A stretch of DNA of 64,000 nt from Corynebacterium sp. HMSC036D02 (GTDB lineage: Bacteria > Actinomycetota > Actinomycetes > Mycobacteriales > Mycobacteriaceae), in assembly GCF_001836165.1 (NCBI RefSeq), contig NZ_KV827683.1, forward strand, positions 1-64,000, written 5' to 3'. Each line of letters opens with the position of its first letter. Positions within the stretch are counted from its first letter, which is position 1. Below the pieces are notes generated by a model. The model searched no databases and was not told where the DNA came from. It was given only the letters and a program-made list of their open reading frames with translations. A program made the position numbers and the translations under genes. Positions 34,707 to 44,093 of the stretch are shown here, piece by piece.

Positions 34707-36447
34707 GAGAATTATCCTTCATAGGCTTGAGGCAGATTATTTGGTCTGCTCCTTGGATGGACTCCGGCTTGTGGGCGATGACTAAGACGGTCTTGCCTCT
34801 GACGAGTGTGGCTAGAGCTGCTTGAATTTCTGCTTCGCAGTCAGGATCAGTTGCCGCAGTAGCTTCATCCAGGATCAAGATTGGGGCATTGGTAATGATT
34901 GCCCGGGCAATAGAAATGCGTTGCTGTTGTCCACCGGATAAAGAGGTGTCCTCACCAACAACGGTGTCGAGCCCAGCCGGTAAAGCGCGAATATCAGCAG
35001 CTATGTGCGCAGCCTCTGCGGCTTGCCAGATCTCTTCATCGCGGGCTTCTGGGCGTGCAAGGCGAATGTTTTCCCGAATACTCATACGCAGTAAGTGAGG
35101 ATCTTGTAAGACGAAAGCCACAATGCGGTACAAACTGTCGAAAGTGAGATCACGGATATCCACGTTGTTGATAGTGATTGTGCCCGAATCTGGATCCTGG
35201 AAACGCGCCAACATCGTTGCTGCTGTGGATTTGCCAGACCCGGAGGGGCCAATCAATGCCGTGACAGTGCCTGCATTTAGTTGCGCAGAAAAGTCTTGGA
35301 GGACTGGTGTGTCTGGGGCGTAGCTAAAGCTGACCTTATGGAACTCCACCTCCATGTCTTGACTACTGGCATCGAGGCTCTTTTGGCCTTCTTTCACATG
35401 GGAAATTGTCATGACTTCATCAAGGCGCAACGCCGCATTGCCAGCGAGCTGGTAAGACCACATCATTTGGCCGACGGTTTGAATCGTGCCCGGGAGCACC
35501 AGCGCAATTAACGTTGTTGCGATGACTTCAGCGACCGTGACATAGCCACCAGCTATCAGCAGGGAACCGACTCCTAGATTGATAAGGATGAGGACAGGAA
35601 CCGCCACCACAGACTCTGAGATTGCGGAAACACGCAGAAGCGGACGTACCCACTCGTAATAGAATTCCGCGAATTTTTGGGCAGCTTCGCGATATCGAGC
35701 GTGGGCTTTGCCAACGGTGCCGAAAGCCTTGACGACGGAAATACCTTCGGAGAACTCCACCGCAGTCGCAGAGACCTCACCCAGATAATTATCCATTTCC
35801 GCAGTTTTTGTGCCCATATCTTTCATTGAATATGCTTGGATTGCTAGGAAAATGGGCACAGTGGCAATAGAAAGTAGACCAAGGCGCCAATCCAAGATAA
35901 AGGCATAAACCAGAAGCGCGAGGGGCGTAAAGATCGCGGCGACCTTCTCTACAGGAGCATGGGCTGTCAGGGTGTGCAGAGTTAACGTATCGTCCTCGAC
36001 GGCTTTGCGGACTTTGCCGGAATTAGTCTGGCTAAACCACGAGAGTGGTGCTTTCGCAATAGCGGTAATAATTCGGCGCCGGTTAATCCCCACCAACTTT
36101 GCATCAGCGAAGTGGGTGATTGCAAGGGCAAGGAAATAGAAGAATAGCTGGCCCAAAAATGCAGCAAGTAGCCATTTCACAATGGACGCGACGTCATCAG
36201 TATTGCCGTCGATTAGAGCATTTCCCAGTGCCACCAACGCGACGTAGGGTGCTACGGCGAGTACCGAGGATATAAGCGCGAGAAACTGTGCGAAGTAGAT
36301 GGTTGTTTGCACTGGGGCCAGTAGTTTTTTTAGAGCGACCTGGCCGGCTTTTAGTTTTGCGCGAGCCTCTTCTTCCGGTGACGCACCGTGTGATTCTGGT
36401 GCGTGGGTTCCGCTTGATTCTGTGGAACTTTGTTTTAGTTCAGACAT
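34699..36447 (-). CDS. exporter-fold ABC transporter half (IrtA/YbtP-like)
   Basis: 582 residues: a polar N-terminus of about 45 residues, six membrane helices, then the ATPase domain with GPSGSGKST, LSGGQQQR, PILILDEATAATD and IAHKPES. It is the partner of the next gene, whose start overlaps its stop by 8 bp, and begins 7 bp after the ecfA gene. There is no siderophore-interacting FAD domain of the kind fused to IrtA, so any reduction of the ferric complex must occur elsewhere. Confidence 0.85.
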   Translation of the reverse strand: MSELKQSSTESSGTHAPESHGASPEEEARAKLKAGQVALKKLLAPVQTTIYFAQFLALISSVLAVAPYVALVALGNALIDGNTDDVASIVKWLLAAFLGQLFFYFLALAITHFADAKLVGINRRRIITAIAKAPLSWFSQTNSGKVRKAVEDDTLTLHTLTAHAPVEKVAAIFTPLALLVYAFILDWRLGLLSIATVPIFLAIQAYSMKDMGTKTAEMDNYLGEVSATAVEFSEGISVVKAFGTVGKAHARYREAAQKFAEFYYEWVRPLLRVSAISESVVAVPVLILINLGVGSLLIAGGYVTVAEVIATTLIALVLPGTIQTVGQMMWSYQLAGNAALRLDEVMTISHVKEGQKSLDASSQDMEVEFHKVSFSYAPDTPVLQDFSAQLNAGTVTALIGPSGSGKSTAATMLARFQDPDSGTITINNVDIRDLTFDSLYRIVAFVLQDPHLLRMSIRENIRLARPEARDEEIWQAAEAAHIAADIRALPAGLDTVVGEDTSLSGGQQQRISIARAIITNAPILILDEATAATDPDCEAEIQAALATLVRGKTVLVIAHKPESIQGADQIICLKPMKDNSHV

Positions 36448-36454
36448 TTCTTTC

Positions 36455-37924
36455 TCAATTCTTGTTGATGTCAGTCATATCGATGATTCTGGTGACTGAT
36501 TCTTGGATGAATTCGTGGTCATGGGTGATGACGATGACCACTGCTCCGCTTGCTGCAAGAGATCGAAGTAGCGCAGAGATGGATTGCAGTTGGCGCCAGC
36601 CCACGCCAGAGGTAGGTTCATCGAAGATGTAGATCGCTGCTTGCTCGGCTTGGGCTGAAGCTATGGCTAAGCGTTGCCGTTGCCCACCGGACAGAGACTG
36701 CGGATGCCGTTGGGCCATTCCTGCCAGATCGAGGCGATGGAGAATCTCATTGACATCGATGTGGTCCCGCTTCTTCTTTGCCAGTCCGAGCGTGACTTCT
36801 TCTTCGGTGGTGGCTGCGAATAATTGGCGGCCAACATCTTGCATCACCATATACGCGGCACGTCTGCGGGCAGCCGCTCCTACTCGTTTGCTGTTCAAAC
36901 GGAGACTACCGCCGCGTTTGGGAGAAGCAAGACCACAAATGATCCTGGCGAGGGTGGTTTTTCCAGCGCCGTTGGGCCCGATTAAGGCGGTGACTTCGCC
37001 GCTGGGGAAAAATGCGTGGTCAATGTTTAACACCTCATGTGCGCCATAAGAAAAACAGATGTTGCTTAGCTCGAGTCCGCTCCGCTGGGGATCGGCGTTT
37101 TCGAGCGTGGGTGGTACCGGCACGCTCGCGGGCAGGGGAACATGGTGTAAGCTGCGTAGCCCCAATTGTTTGCGTTCGGGTTCGTCTAAGGCATAAAACT
37201 CCTGAGCGCGGAAACTCCGCGTTATTTTTCCCTGAGTCAAGTAAATAACTTGGTCAGCGATATCTTTTAAGAAAAAGAGACGGTGATCAGCGATAATGAT
37301 CGTTGTGCCTAATTCCTTCAAGCGGTGTAGCACGCGTGCAAGAATATCGATGCTTTCCATGGAGAGATTGGACGTGGGTTCATCGAGAAGCACGAGACTG
37401 CCCGGGGACACAAGCGCGCATGCGCATGCCACGGTTTGTAACTGCCCACCGGATAATTCTTTGAATCGCCGGCCCCGAAGATCCTTAATGCCTAGTAGCT
37501 CGACCGCTGATTGAATCCTCGACTCAATTTCTTTGGGATCTACACCAAGGTTTTCTAGCCCGAAGGCCAATTCTGCATTGACGCTTTCAGTGAAAAATTG
37601 TGTCCTTGGATTCTGGAATACTGAGGCGCTGAACTCGATGGCTCGGGACAGCGGTTCTTCCGCAGGGTTAAAAGCCTGGTCATCCTTTATAATAGTGATG
37701 GTGCCTAGTAGCTCTCCTGGATTGAAATGGGGGATGAGTCCGTTGATCAACTTGAGTACCGTGGACTTTCCCGATCCGGAATCACCGGTAATCAGTAGAC
37801 ACTGTCCTGGAGAGACAGAAAAAGACACATCAGATACACCTTGAATGCCTGGCCGAGCGCCCAATGGATATGTAAAAGAAGCGTTGTGGGCGTTTACACT
37901 GGTTGCGATACTGCGTTCGTTCAT
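36455..37924 (-). CDS. fused ECF transporter ATPase (two EcfA domains)
   Basis: 489 residues with two complete ABC ATPase domains. The first (about 10-230) has TGDSGSGKST, LSGGQLQ and LVLLDEPTSNL; the second (about 275-480) has IGPNGAGKTT, LSGGQRQR and IYIFDEPTSG. This is the EcfA1-EcfA2 fusion seen in some group-I ECF transporters. It powers the EcfT/S module; its ATG overlaps the ecfT stop by 4 bp (ATGA), which implies translational coupling. Confidence 0.88.
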   Translation of the reverse strand: MNERSIATSVNAHNASFTYPLGARPGIQGVSDVSFSVSPGQCLLITGDSGSGKSTVLKLINGLIPHFNPGELLGTITIIKDDQAFNPAEEPLSRAIEFSASVFQNPRTQFFTESVNAELAFGLENLGVDPKEIESRIQSAVELLGIKDLRGRRFKELSGGQLQTVACACALVSPGSLVLLDEPTSNLSMESIDILARVLHRLKELGTTIIIADHRLFFLKDIADQVIYLTQGKITRSFRAQEFYALDEPERKQLGLRSLHHVPLPASVPVPPTLENADPQRSGLELSNICFSYGAHEVLNIDHAFFPSGEVTALIGPNGAGKTTLARIICGLASPKRGGSLRLNSKRVGAAARRRAAYMVMQDVGRQLFAATTEEEVTLGLAKKKRDHIDVNEILHRLDLAGMAQRHPQSLSGGQRQRLAIASAQAEQAAIYIFDEPTSGVGWRQLQSISALLRSLAASGAVVIVITHDHEFIQESVTRIIDMTDINKN

Positions 37925-38646
37925 AAGTGGACCTCCGTGGGGAGCCAGACAGAGGCAACAATGAGGCCCAACCCAGCTAGTGCAGTTGCATCGACAAGCT
38001 TGAAGGAAAGATCGGCGGTGGTGGTTGGGCGTGTGGGGCCTCCCAATCCGCGGACAAGAGCAGAGGCAGCGAGCTCATCACCAGCGCGGACGACGGCGCC
38101 TAATAGGGGGATGATCAGCATCGCGGACGATTGTGTGGGCTGTGTGATCCAGCTTTTTACTCCAGGCTGGAGACCCCGAAGGACCATGGCATCGCGGATG
38201 GCTTTGGCTTCTGCCACGATGATCGGCAAAACGCGCAGGAATACCGCCGGTGGAATGGTGACCCAGCCTGGTAAACGCAGGTCCCGCAGTGCTGAGGTCA
38301 ACGTGGATGGTGTGAGAGTGAGCAAGCCGAATGCGCCGATGGACATGCTGATGACAAAACGGCTTAGCCACGAAAAAATTGCCGCTGAAAAAGCGAAAAA
38401 TGTGGAGCCAGGAAGCTGTAATAGGCCCCAATACCCTAGATAGGATAATGCAAAAGCGAACAGACATATAAGACCATAGTGTGGCTTTACTGTAGCTAGT
38501 GCGATGGAGCTGAAGGCGATAGAAATCAGCAGTGTCGGTAGGTGGCCGTGGCTGAGAGCTACCGCATTGATTACTAGAACAGAAAGCAGCACGGTCCGTG
38601 GATCGATCGAAGATCGACGAAGCACGCCCTGTTTTTGCAGGCTCAC
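37921..38646 (-). CDS. ECF transporter T component (EcfT/CbiQ family)
   Basis: 241 residues with five to six membrane helices. The conserved cytoplasmic coupling motifs A-R-G are visible as ALRDLRLPGW and ASALVRGLGGPTRP. EcfT couples the ATPases to the substrate-binding S component. It overlaps the S-component gene by ATGA upstream and the ecfA gene by ATGA downstream, so all three are translationally coupled. Confidence 0.85.
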   Translation of the reverse strand: MSLQKQGVLRRSSIDPRTVLLSVLVINAVALSHGHLPTLLISIAFSSIALATVKPHYGLICLFAFALSYLGYWGLLQLPGSTFFAFSAAIFSWLSRFVISMSIGAFGLLTLTPSTLTSALRDLRLPGWVTIPPAVFLRVLPIIVAEAKAIRDAMVLRGLQPGVKSWITQPTQSSAMLIIPLLGAVVRAGDELAASALVRGLGGPTRPTTTADLSFKLVDATALAGLGLIVASVWLPTEVHL

Positions 38647-39278
38647 AGGAGACCAGCGCTTTCAAAGTGTTTGCGGCTGACGCGAACTCCGACCTTTCCT
38701 CCGATAAAGCCGACGATGAGCGCACAAATGGCCAGTACTCCAATGGTCCATGGCTGGAAGATATCCGACATAGCATCGGCGTATTCTTGACCCATTTGGT
38801 CTGCGATATCGACGTAGTATGAGTCCGTATCCAGAATTAGCGGGATAAAAGGCAAAGAAATCCAGACACAGAAGATGCCGTAGGCAATAGGGAAGGACTT
38901 GGCAATACTGAGGTGGCTTTTTGTAATAATCAAATCTGCGATAAACCCAAGAATTATGCTTCCCAGCAAGGTCCAGAAGTAGTGTCCGGTGAGCATGAAT
39001 GCTAATCCGTTAATACCACCGACGAGGGTGAAAGCACCCATTTTGGACGTGCGGACGGCATAAAGCGCTAGCACGATTCCGTTTGCGATTGCCGCGATAA
39101 ACCATCCAATAAACATGAATTGTGGTCCTGCGAATCCAATCATTCCGCTTATAAAGGTGATTACAAAGTAAAGTGCAGCAAAGATGCCAGCGTTGATGAG
39201 ATCTTTGGTGTTTAAACGTGCCGTCGACCCACTGGATGAGCTTGTACTCCGTGCGGGCGTAGAGGACTGTTTGGTCAT
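38643..39278 (-). CDS. ECF transporter S component, MptD/Trep_Strep type
   Basis: 211 residues, about six membrane helices after a Ser-rich cytoplasmic N-terminus (LNTKDLINAGIFAALYFVITF is the start of the membrane part, here given in outline). The ATG at 39278 is placed by GAGG six bases upstream; an in-frame upstream start would lie next to the DtxR box. The family (Trep_Strep, MptD) often sits with EcfT and EcfA and with YbtPQ-like ABC pairs, as in the equibactin locus of Streptococcus equi (from memory). The substrate is not known; a metallophore or its component is the best guess from context. Confidence 0.75.
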   Translation of the reverse strand: MTKQSSTPARSTSSSSGSTARLNTKDLINAGIFAALYFVITFISGMIGFAGPQFMFIGWFIAAIANGIVLALYAVRTSKMGAFTLVGGINGLAFMLTGHYFWTLLGSIILGFIADLIITKSHLSIAKSFPIAYGIFCVWISLPFIPLILDTDSYYVDIADQMGQEYADAMSDIFQPWTIGVLAICALIVGFIGGKVGVRVSRKHFESAGLL

Positions 39279-39305
39279 AGTAAACCTCGATTCATGAAAA
39301 TCAGG

Positions 39306-39324
39306 CAAGGTAAGGCTTGCCTAA
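39306..39324. promoter_or_regulatory. DtxR (iron repressor) box
   Basis: The 19-mer CAAGGTAAGGCTTGCCTAA fits the DtxR consensus TWAGGTWAGSCTWACCTWA at 17 of 19 positions. It lies 28 bp before the S-component ATG and follows AT-rich -10-like sequence (TATTATATG on the minus strand at about 39336-39328), so bound DtxR-Fe would block transcription of the whole operon. Confidence 0.75.
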
Positions 39325-39396
39325 TACATATAATACTGTTTATAAACTATTTCTAGTATTGATCTGAAGGTTCACCCTTAATGGGGGCGAATGCAG

Positions 39397-39697
39397 ATAA
39401 GCGGACATCAAACCAGAGCACGACTACCGACTACGCACCGACAAAGTAGGCACGAACGGCAAGACAGCACTGCGATGGGGCGACAAACTACGCCGCCTCT
39501 ACATCGGACGCCGATGGGGCGGAGAACCCATCACCATGGTCTGCGTCGACAACCACGTCGACATCAAAATAACCGCCACCGGGGCACAAATCGCCGCCTA
39601 CACACGCACCGAGGAAAAGATCTATTACAACAAGAAAGACAACGAACTCAACCCCAACGGGGCAACTAAAAACAAAAAATTTCGAGACACCGACCGG
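39397..39697 (+). pseudogene. IS481-family transposase, C-terminal fragment
   Basis: The frame opening after a TAA near 39395 reads ADIKPEHDYRLRTDKVG, then NGKTALRWGDKLRRLYIGRR and VCVDNHVDIKITATG. This is the characteristic C-terminal beta-domain that follows the integrase core in IS481 transposases. Nothing of the DDE core remains. The frame continues without meaning into the tRNA gene. Confidence 0.65.
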
Positions 39698-39722
39698 AAC
39701 GATGTCTCGAGACTTCACAGCG

Positions 39723-39795
39723 TGCCCCAGAGAGGATTCGAACCTCCGACACCGGCTTTAGGAGAGCCGTGCTCTATCCCCTGAGCTACTGGGGC
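39723..39795 (-). tRNA. tRNA-Arg (anticodon CCU)
   Basis: Read on the minus strand: acceptor GCCCCAG pairing with CTGGGGC, D-arm GCTC...GAGC, anticodon arm CGGCT-CTCCTAA-AGCCG with CCT at the anticodon, T-arm with TTCGAAT, discriminator A. The CCA is not encoded. It reads the rare AGG codon and marks the right edge of the island. Confidence 0.95.
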
Positions 39796-39886
39796 AGGGG
39801 GTGCGTTGCGCACCTAGGTAAGACTAGCAGCCCTGCTTAGGGCGGCGGTAAACGCGTGGCCTTTGGTCGCGCTGGCTGCGGGGGGC

Positions 39887-40173
39887 TTATTCGCTGGCCA
39901 GCTCCGCGTACTTGGCGCGGACCTCGCTAGCAGCGGGATTGGTGGCGTGGGTGCCGTCGGAGTAGAGGACGGTGGGCACGATGCGGTTGCCGTCGTTGAC
40001 GGACTCAATCCACGCGTTGATGTCTTCGGTGCCTTCGGCTTCGGCGTCGACAAGCGCGTGCGGGGTCTCCGTGCGGTTGAGTGCGGAAATGAGGCGCTGG
40101 CAGAACGGGCACCAGTCGGCAAAGAAGATGGTGACGTGCTCAGTGGTTTCGGGAGCGGCAACGTTAGTGCTCA

Positions 40174-40174
<1 letters not shown>
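39887..40174 (-). CDS. mycoredoxin (glutaredoxin-like thiol reductase)
   Basis: 95 residues, thioredoxin fold, with the CPFC active site in FFADWCPFCQRLI and the cis-proline in IVPTVLYSDG. Mycoredoxin-1 reduces mycothiol mixed disulfides on proteins in Actinobacteria. Its ATG overlaps the dfrA stop as TAATG, so it is translationally coupled to the folate genes. Confidence 0.85.
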
Positions 40175-41543
<1,369 letters not shown>

Positions 41544-41613
41544 GACGTCCAAGTGTAGAGCGTTCAAAAAGTCTTAGGTAGTGAGGTAGGGCTACTAGTT
41601 GTTGGATTTGTCA

Positions 41614-42486
41614 CTACGCCGACTGAGCTTGATGAATAGCCTTTAATGCTTCGTCGGTTGGGGTCGCCTGCCATGAGGACTTAGCTCCGGTAAGAATGGA
41701 GGGACGGTCCCACAGGTATCTCATTTCTTGTAGGCCTCGCAGGTCCGTGCTGACAATGCCACCTAGCTTCAGCATCCATGGGCGAATCGTGATGGGGGAG
41801 TGTTGGCATCCGGCGCTTCGAGCAAATTCAGCTTGGGTGAGCGCGGGCGCGCAAGGCGTGGAAACTATAGGAGGTGTCGATTCGTCCAGTAGTGCGTCAG
41901 CTAGCGCACGGGCGAAGTCGGGAAGGTACGTGACCGAGTGTTTAGCGTGTGCGTTAAAAAGAGCAAGGGGACGCTTCTTCCCGATGATGAGCTGATGGTA
42001 AACGCATCCGGGGCCGGCATCTGGTCCGTACAGATCGGCCGCGATTACCGAGGTAGTGCGCGAGGGAGAGGCTAAGCGGTTCTCGATTAGGGTCGCTCGA
42101 ACACTGGGTTTACCATTGTGGGATCGGGTGAGGGGCGTGTCAGGCGAAATTACCTCGTAAGTCTGGTCGAATCCATACATCGATTCGGGAAAGACAACGG
42201 GGATGCCCCGTTGGGCGGCTACCTCTAGCACGGTTTCTTCAGCTGGAATGAGCAGGTCGCGCCACTTTTGTGCGTCGTATGGGGCATGGATGCAGTGGGC
42301 AATTCCGTCGATCTGTTCTGGGTAGGCGTCACTGTGTGTTGCATCGCCTTTCTTGAACTGCACGTTCCCACTGGCGGCGAAATGGGGCTGCCGCCGCGTC
42401 ATGATTGTGCATGTGTGCCCTCTTTTGGTGAGTTCGCGTGAAAGTGATCGGCCCACGGGGCCTGCCCCGGTGATGAGAAAATGCAT
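41614..42486 (-). CDS. NAD(P)-binding epimerase/dehydratase-like protein
   Basis: 290 residues, atypical short-chain/NmrA-like Rossmann protein. The glycine motif is GAGPVGRSLSREL at the N-terminus; the second conserved region is PESMYGFDQTY. The classical YxxxK is not obvious, so it may be a redox sensor or a reductase of unknown substrate. It is divergent from a TetR gene with palindromic sequences in between, and the pair sits between thyA and cysQ, which are neighbours in C. glutamicum as I recall. Confidence 0.75.
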   Translation of the reverse strand: MHFLITGAGPVGRSLSRELTKRGHTCTIMTRRQPHFAASGNVQFKKGDATHSDAYPEQIDGIAHCIHAPYDAQKWRDLLIPAEETVLEVAAQRGIPVVFPESMYGFDQTYEVISPDTPLTRSHNGKPSVRATLIENRLASPSRTTSVIAADLYGPDAGPGCVYHQLIIGKKRPLALFNAHAKHSVTYLPDFARALADALLDESTPPIVSTPCAPALTQAEFARSAGCQHSPITIRPWMLKLGGIVSTDLRGLQEMRYLWDRPSILTGAKSSWQATPTDEALKAIHQAQSA

Positions 42487-42514
42487 TAGGTGACCTCTGC
42501 TCTAAATAGTGACT

Positions 42515-42568
42515 AGTGCTCTCTAATTCTATAATTGCAGTTATTCAGATTCAAGAGCAGTGCTCTCT
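42515..42568. promoter_or_regulatory. operator-like repeats between epimerase and TetR genes
   Basis: A perfect 13-bp palindrome AGAGCA-G-TGCTCT lies at 42555-42567, and AGTGCTCTCT is repeated in the same orientation at 42515-42524 and 42559-42568. The spacing and position fit a TetR operator pair controlling both genes. Confidence 0.5.
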
Positions 42569-42590
42569 TTCTTGTTGATATAGTTTCTAT

Positions 42591-43259
42591 ATGTCAATGA
42601 CCCCAAGAGCGCGTGCTCGCGAACAGACGATGTTGCGCATTGTTGAGGTAGGGTGGGAGCAGCTTGATAAAGGCGGCCCAGAAGCCTTGAATCTTCGTGC
42701 AATTGCACGTGATTTGGGGATAGTTTCTTCGGGTATCTACCGCTATGTGCCCGACAGGGCCCACCTATTAACGATGCTGATCGTTGATGCGTTTGAAGCA
42801 CTTGATGATGCCGTTGTGCGGGGAATCGGTGAGGCTACTGAGACGCGGGACAGATTTCTGCGCCTTGTGTTTGCTATGAGGGCGTGGGCTTTGGAGTTTC
42901 CTCAAAGGTGGGCGCTAATTTATGGCACGCCCATCATTGGATACGAAGCGCCAGCTTCAGAGACTACGGTCGCGGGTACAAAAGTTAGTCGGCGTCTGGC
43001 CGAGTTGTTAACTGAGGCCTCGGTTGAACAGTTAGAACCGCGTTCCTCTCAGTTCTCGCGCGACCTTGCCGCAGCCGCTGATGAGCTTGATGTAGAACTT
43101 TCCGCTGACGTCATGGAAAAGGCGCTTGAAGCGTGGATAAGTATTATTGGCGTAATAAATGCCGAGGTATTTGGATACCTCGGCAAAGACACGCTGCATG
43201 ACCACCACGAATTAAATGCTCGAATGGTCTCTCGTCTTGCAGACGAGTTGGGAATTTGA
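42591..43259 (+). CDS. TetR family regulator (WHG-type C-terminal domain)
   Basis: 222 residues. N-terminal helix-turn-helix: LRAIARDLGIVSSGIYRYVPDRAHLL. The C-terminal region FAMRAWALEFPQRWALIYGTPIIGYEAP is the WHG/TetR_C_13-like ligand domain. It is divergent from the epimerase-like gene and probably represses it. The start at 42591 (MSMTPRARAREQ) has no strong ribosome site; an ATG six bases downstream is an alternative. Confidence 0.85.
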   Translation: MSMTPRARAREQTMLRIVEVGWEQLDKGGPEALNLRAIARDLGIVSSGIYRYVPDRAHLLTMLIVDAFEALDDAVVRGIGEATETRDRFLRLVFAMRAWALEFPQRWALIYGTPIIGYEAPASETTVAGTKVSRRLAELLTEASVEQLEPRSSQFSRDLAAAADELDVELSADVMEKALEAWISIIGVINAEVFGYLGKDTLHDHHELNARMVSRLADELGI

Positions 43260-43300
43260 CTTAGCGGCGCTGCGTAGGAGGGGAACGCCGCACAAGAAAC

Positions 43301-44059
43301 CTAGTAACCGCCGTTGGCCTCCGCGTAGGCGGCGGCGTGCTCCAGAATCTCGTCTGCTAGCTCCGGGCGGCAGATCAGCAGATCCGGGATGAAGGTGTCT
43401 TCGTTATTGAACTTGATGGGGGAGCCGTCCAGACGCGAGCAGTGGAGGCCCGCAGCTAGGGCCACGCCCACCGGGGCGGCCTGGTCCCACTCGTACTGGC
43501 CACCGGCGTGGATATAGGCATCATAGTCACCCAAGAGCACATGGATGGCCTTCGCGCCCGCGGAGCCCGCGCCGACAGTTTCAAAGCCCATCTTCTCCGC
43601 GACATAACCCGCAACCTTTGGCGGGCGGTTGCGGGAAACCACGAACTTCTTGGACAGCGGGCCCGTTACCGCGCGCACATCGGAGGACTTAAAGGTCACG
43701 CCCATGTCCGGCATTCCGACGGCCGCGTGGATCGGGGTGCCGTTTTCTACCAGCGCGATGTGGACGGCCCAGTCCTGTCGGCCGGTAGCGAACTCCTTGG
43801 TGCCGTCGAGCGGGTCAATGATCCACACGCGGTCCTTCTTCAAACGGCTCAAATCATCGGCGGCCTCCTCCGACAGGACGCCGTCCTGTGGGCGGTGCTG
43901 CTCAAGGACGCGGGCGATCCATTCCTGAGCGGCTTCATCGCCGGCATCACCCAGCGCCAAGCCGCGCAGCAGGCCACCGTTGCGCACGCCTTTGAGGATC
44001 TCGCCACAGCCATCGGCGAGGGAGTTGGTTAGACGGGAATCAGAAATCTCAACGGTCAT
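43301..44059 (-). CDS. cysQ: 3'(2'),5'-bisphosphate nucleotidase
   Basis: 252 residues, inositol-monophosphatase superfamily. Metal-site motifs are LSEEAADD (first Glu), DPLDGTKEF and WDQAAPVGVALAAG. It hydrolyses 3'-phosphoadenosine 5'-phosphate to AMP in sulfate assimilation, although actinobacterial CysQ also accepts inositol phosphates. The ATG at 44059 is chosen because TAATCT lies seven bases before it; longer upstream frames would overlap lhr. Confidence 0.88.
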   Translation of the reverse strand: MTVEISDSRLTNSLADGCGEILKGVRNGGLLRGLALGDAGDEAAQEWIARVLEQHRPQDGVLSEEAADDLSRLKKDRVWIIDPLDGTKEFATGRQDWAVHIALVENGTPIHAAVGMPDMGVTFKSSDVRAVTGPLSKKFVVSRNRPPKVAGYVAEKMGFETVGAGSAGAKAIHVLLGDYDAYIHAGGQYEWDQAAPVGVALAAGLHCSRLDGSPIKFNNEDTFIPDLLICRPELADEILEHAAAYAEANGGY

Positions 44060-44093
44060 AGTGACCAGATTAGCGCGCGCGATACAGTAGGGC
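44060..44093. promoter_or_regulatory. 34-bp divergent promoter for cysQ and lhr
   Basis: TAATCT on the minus strand (44072-44067) lies seven bases before the cysQ ATG; TACAGT on the plus strand (44083-44088) lies five bases before the lhr ATG. Both transcripts would be leaderless, and each -35 would fall in or near the opposite gene. Confidence 0.55.
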
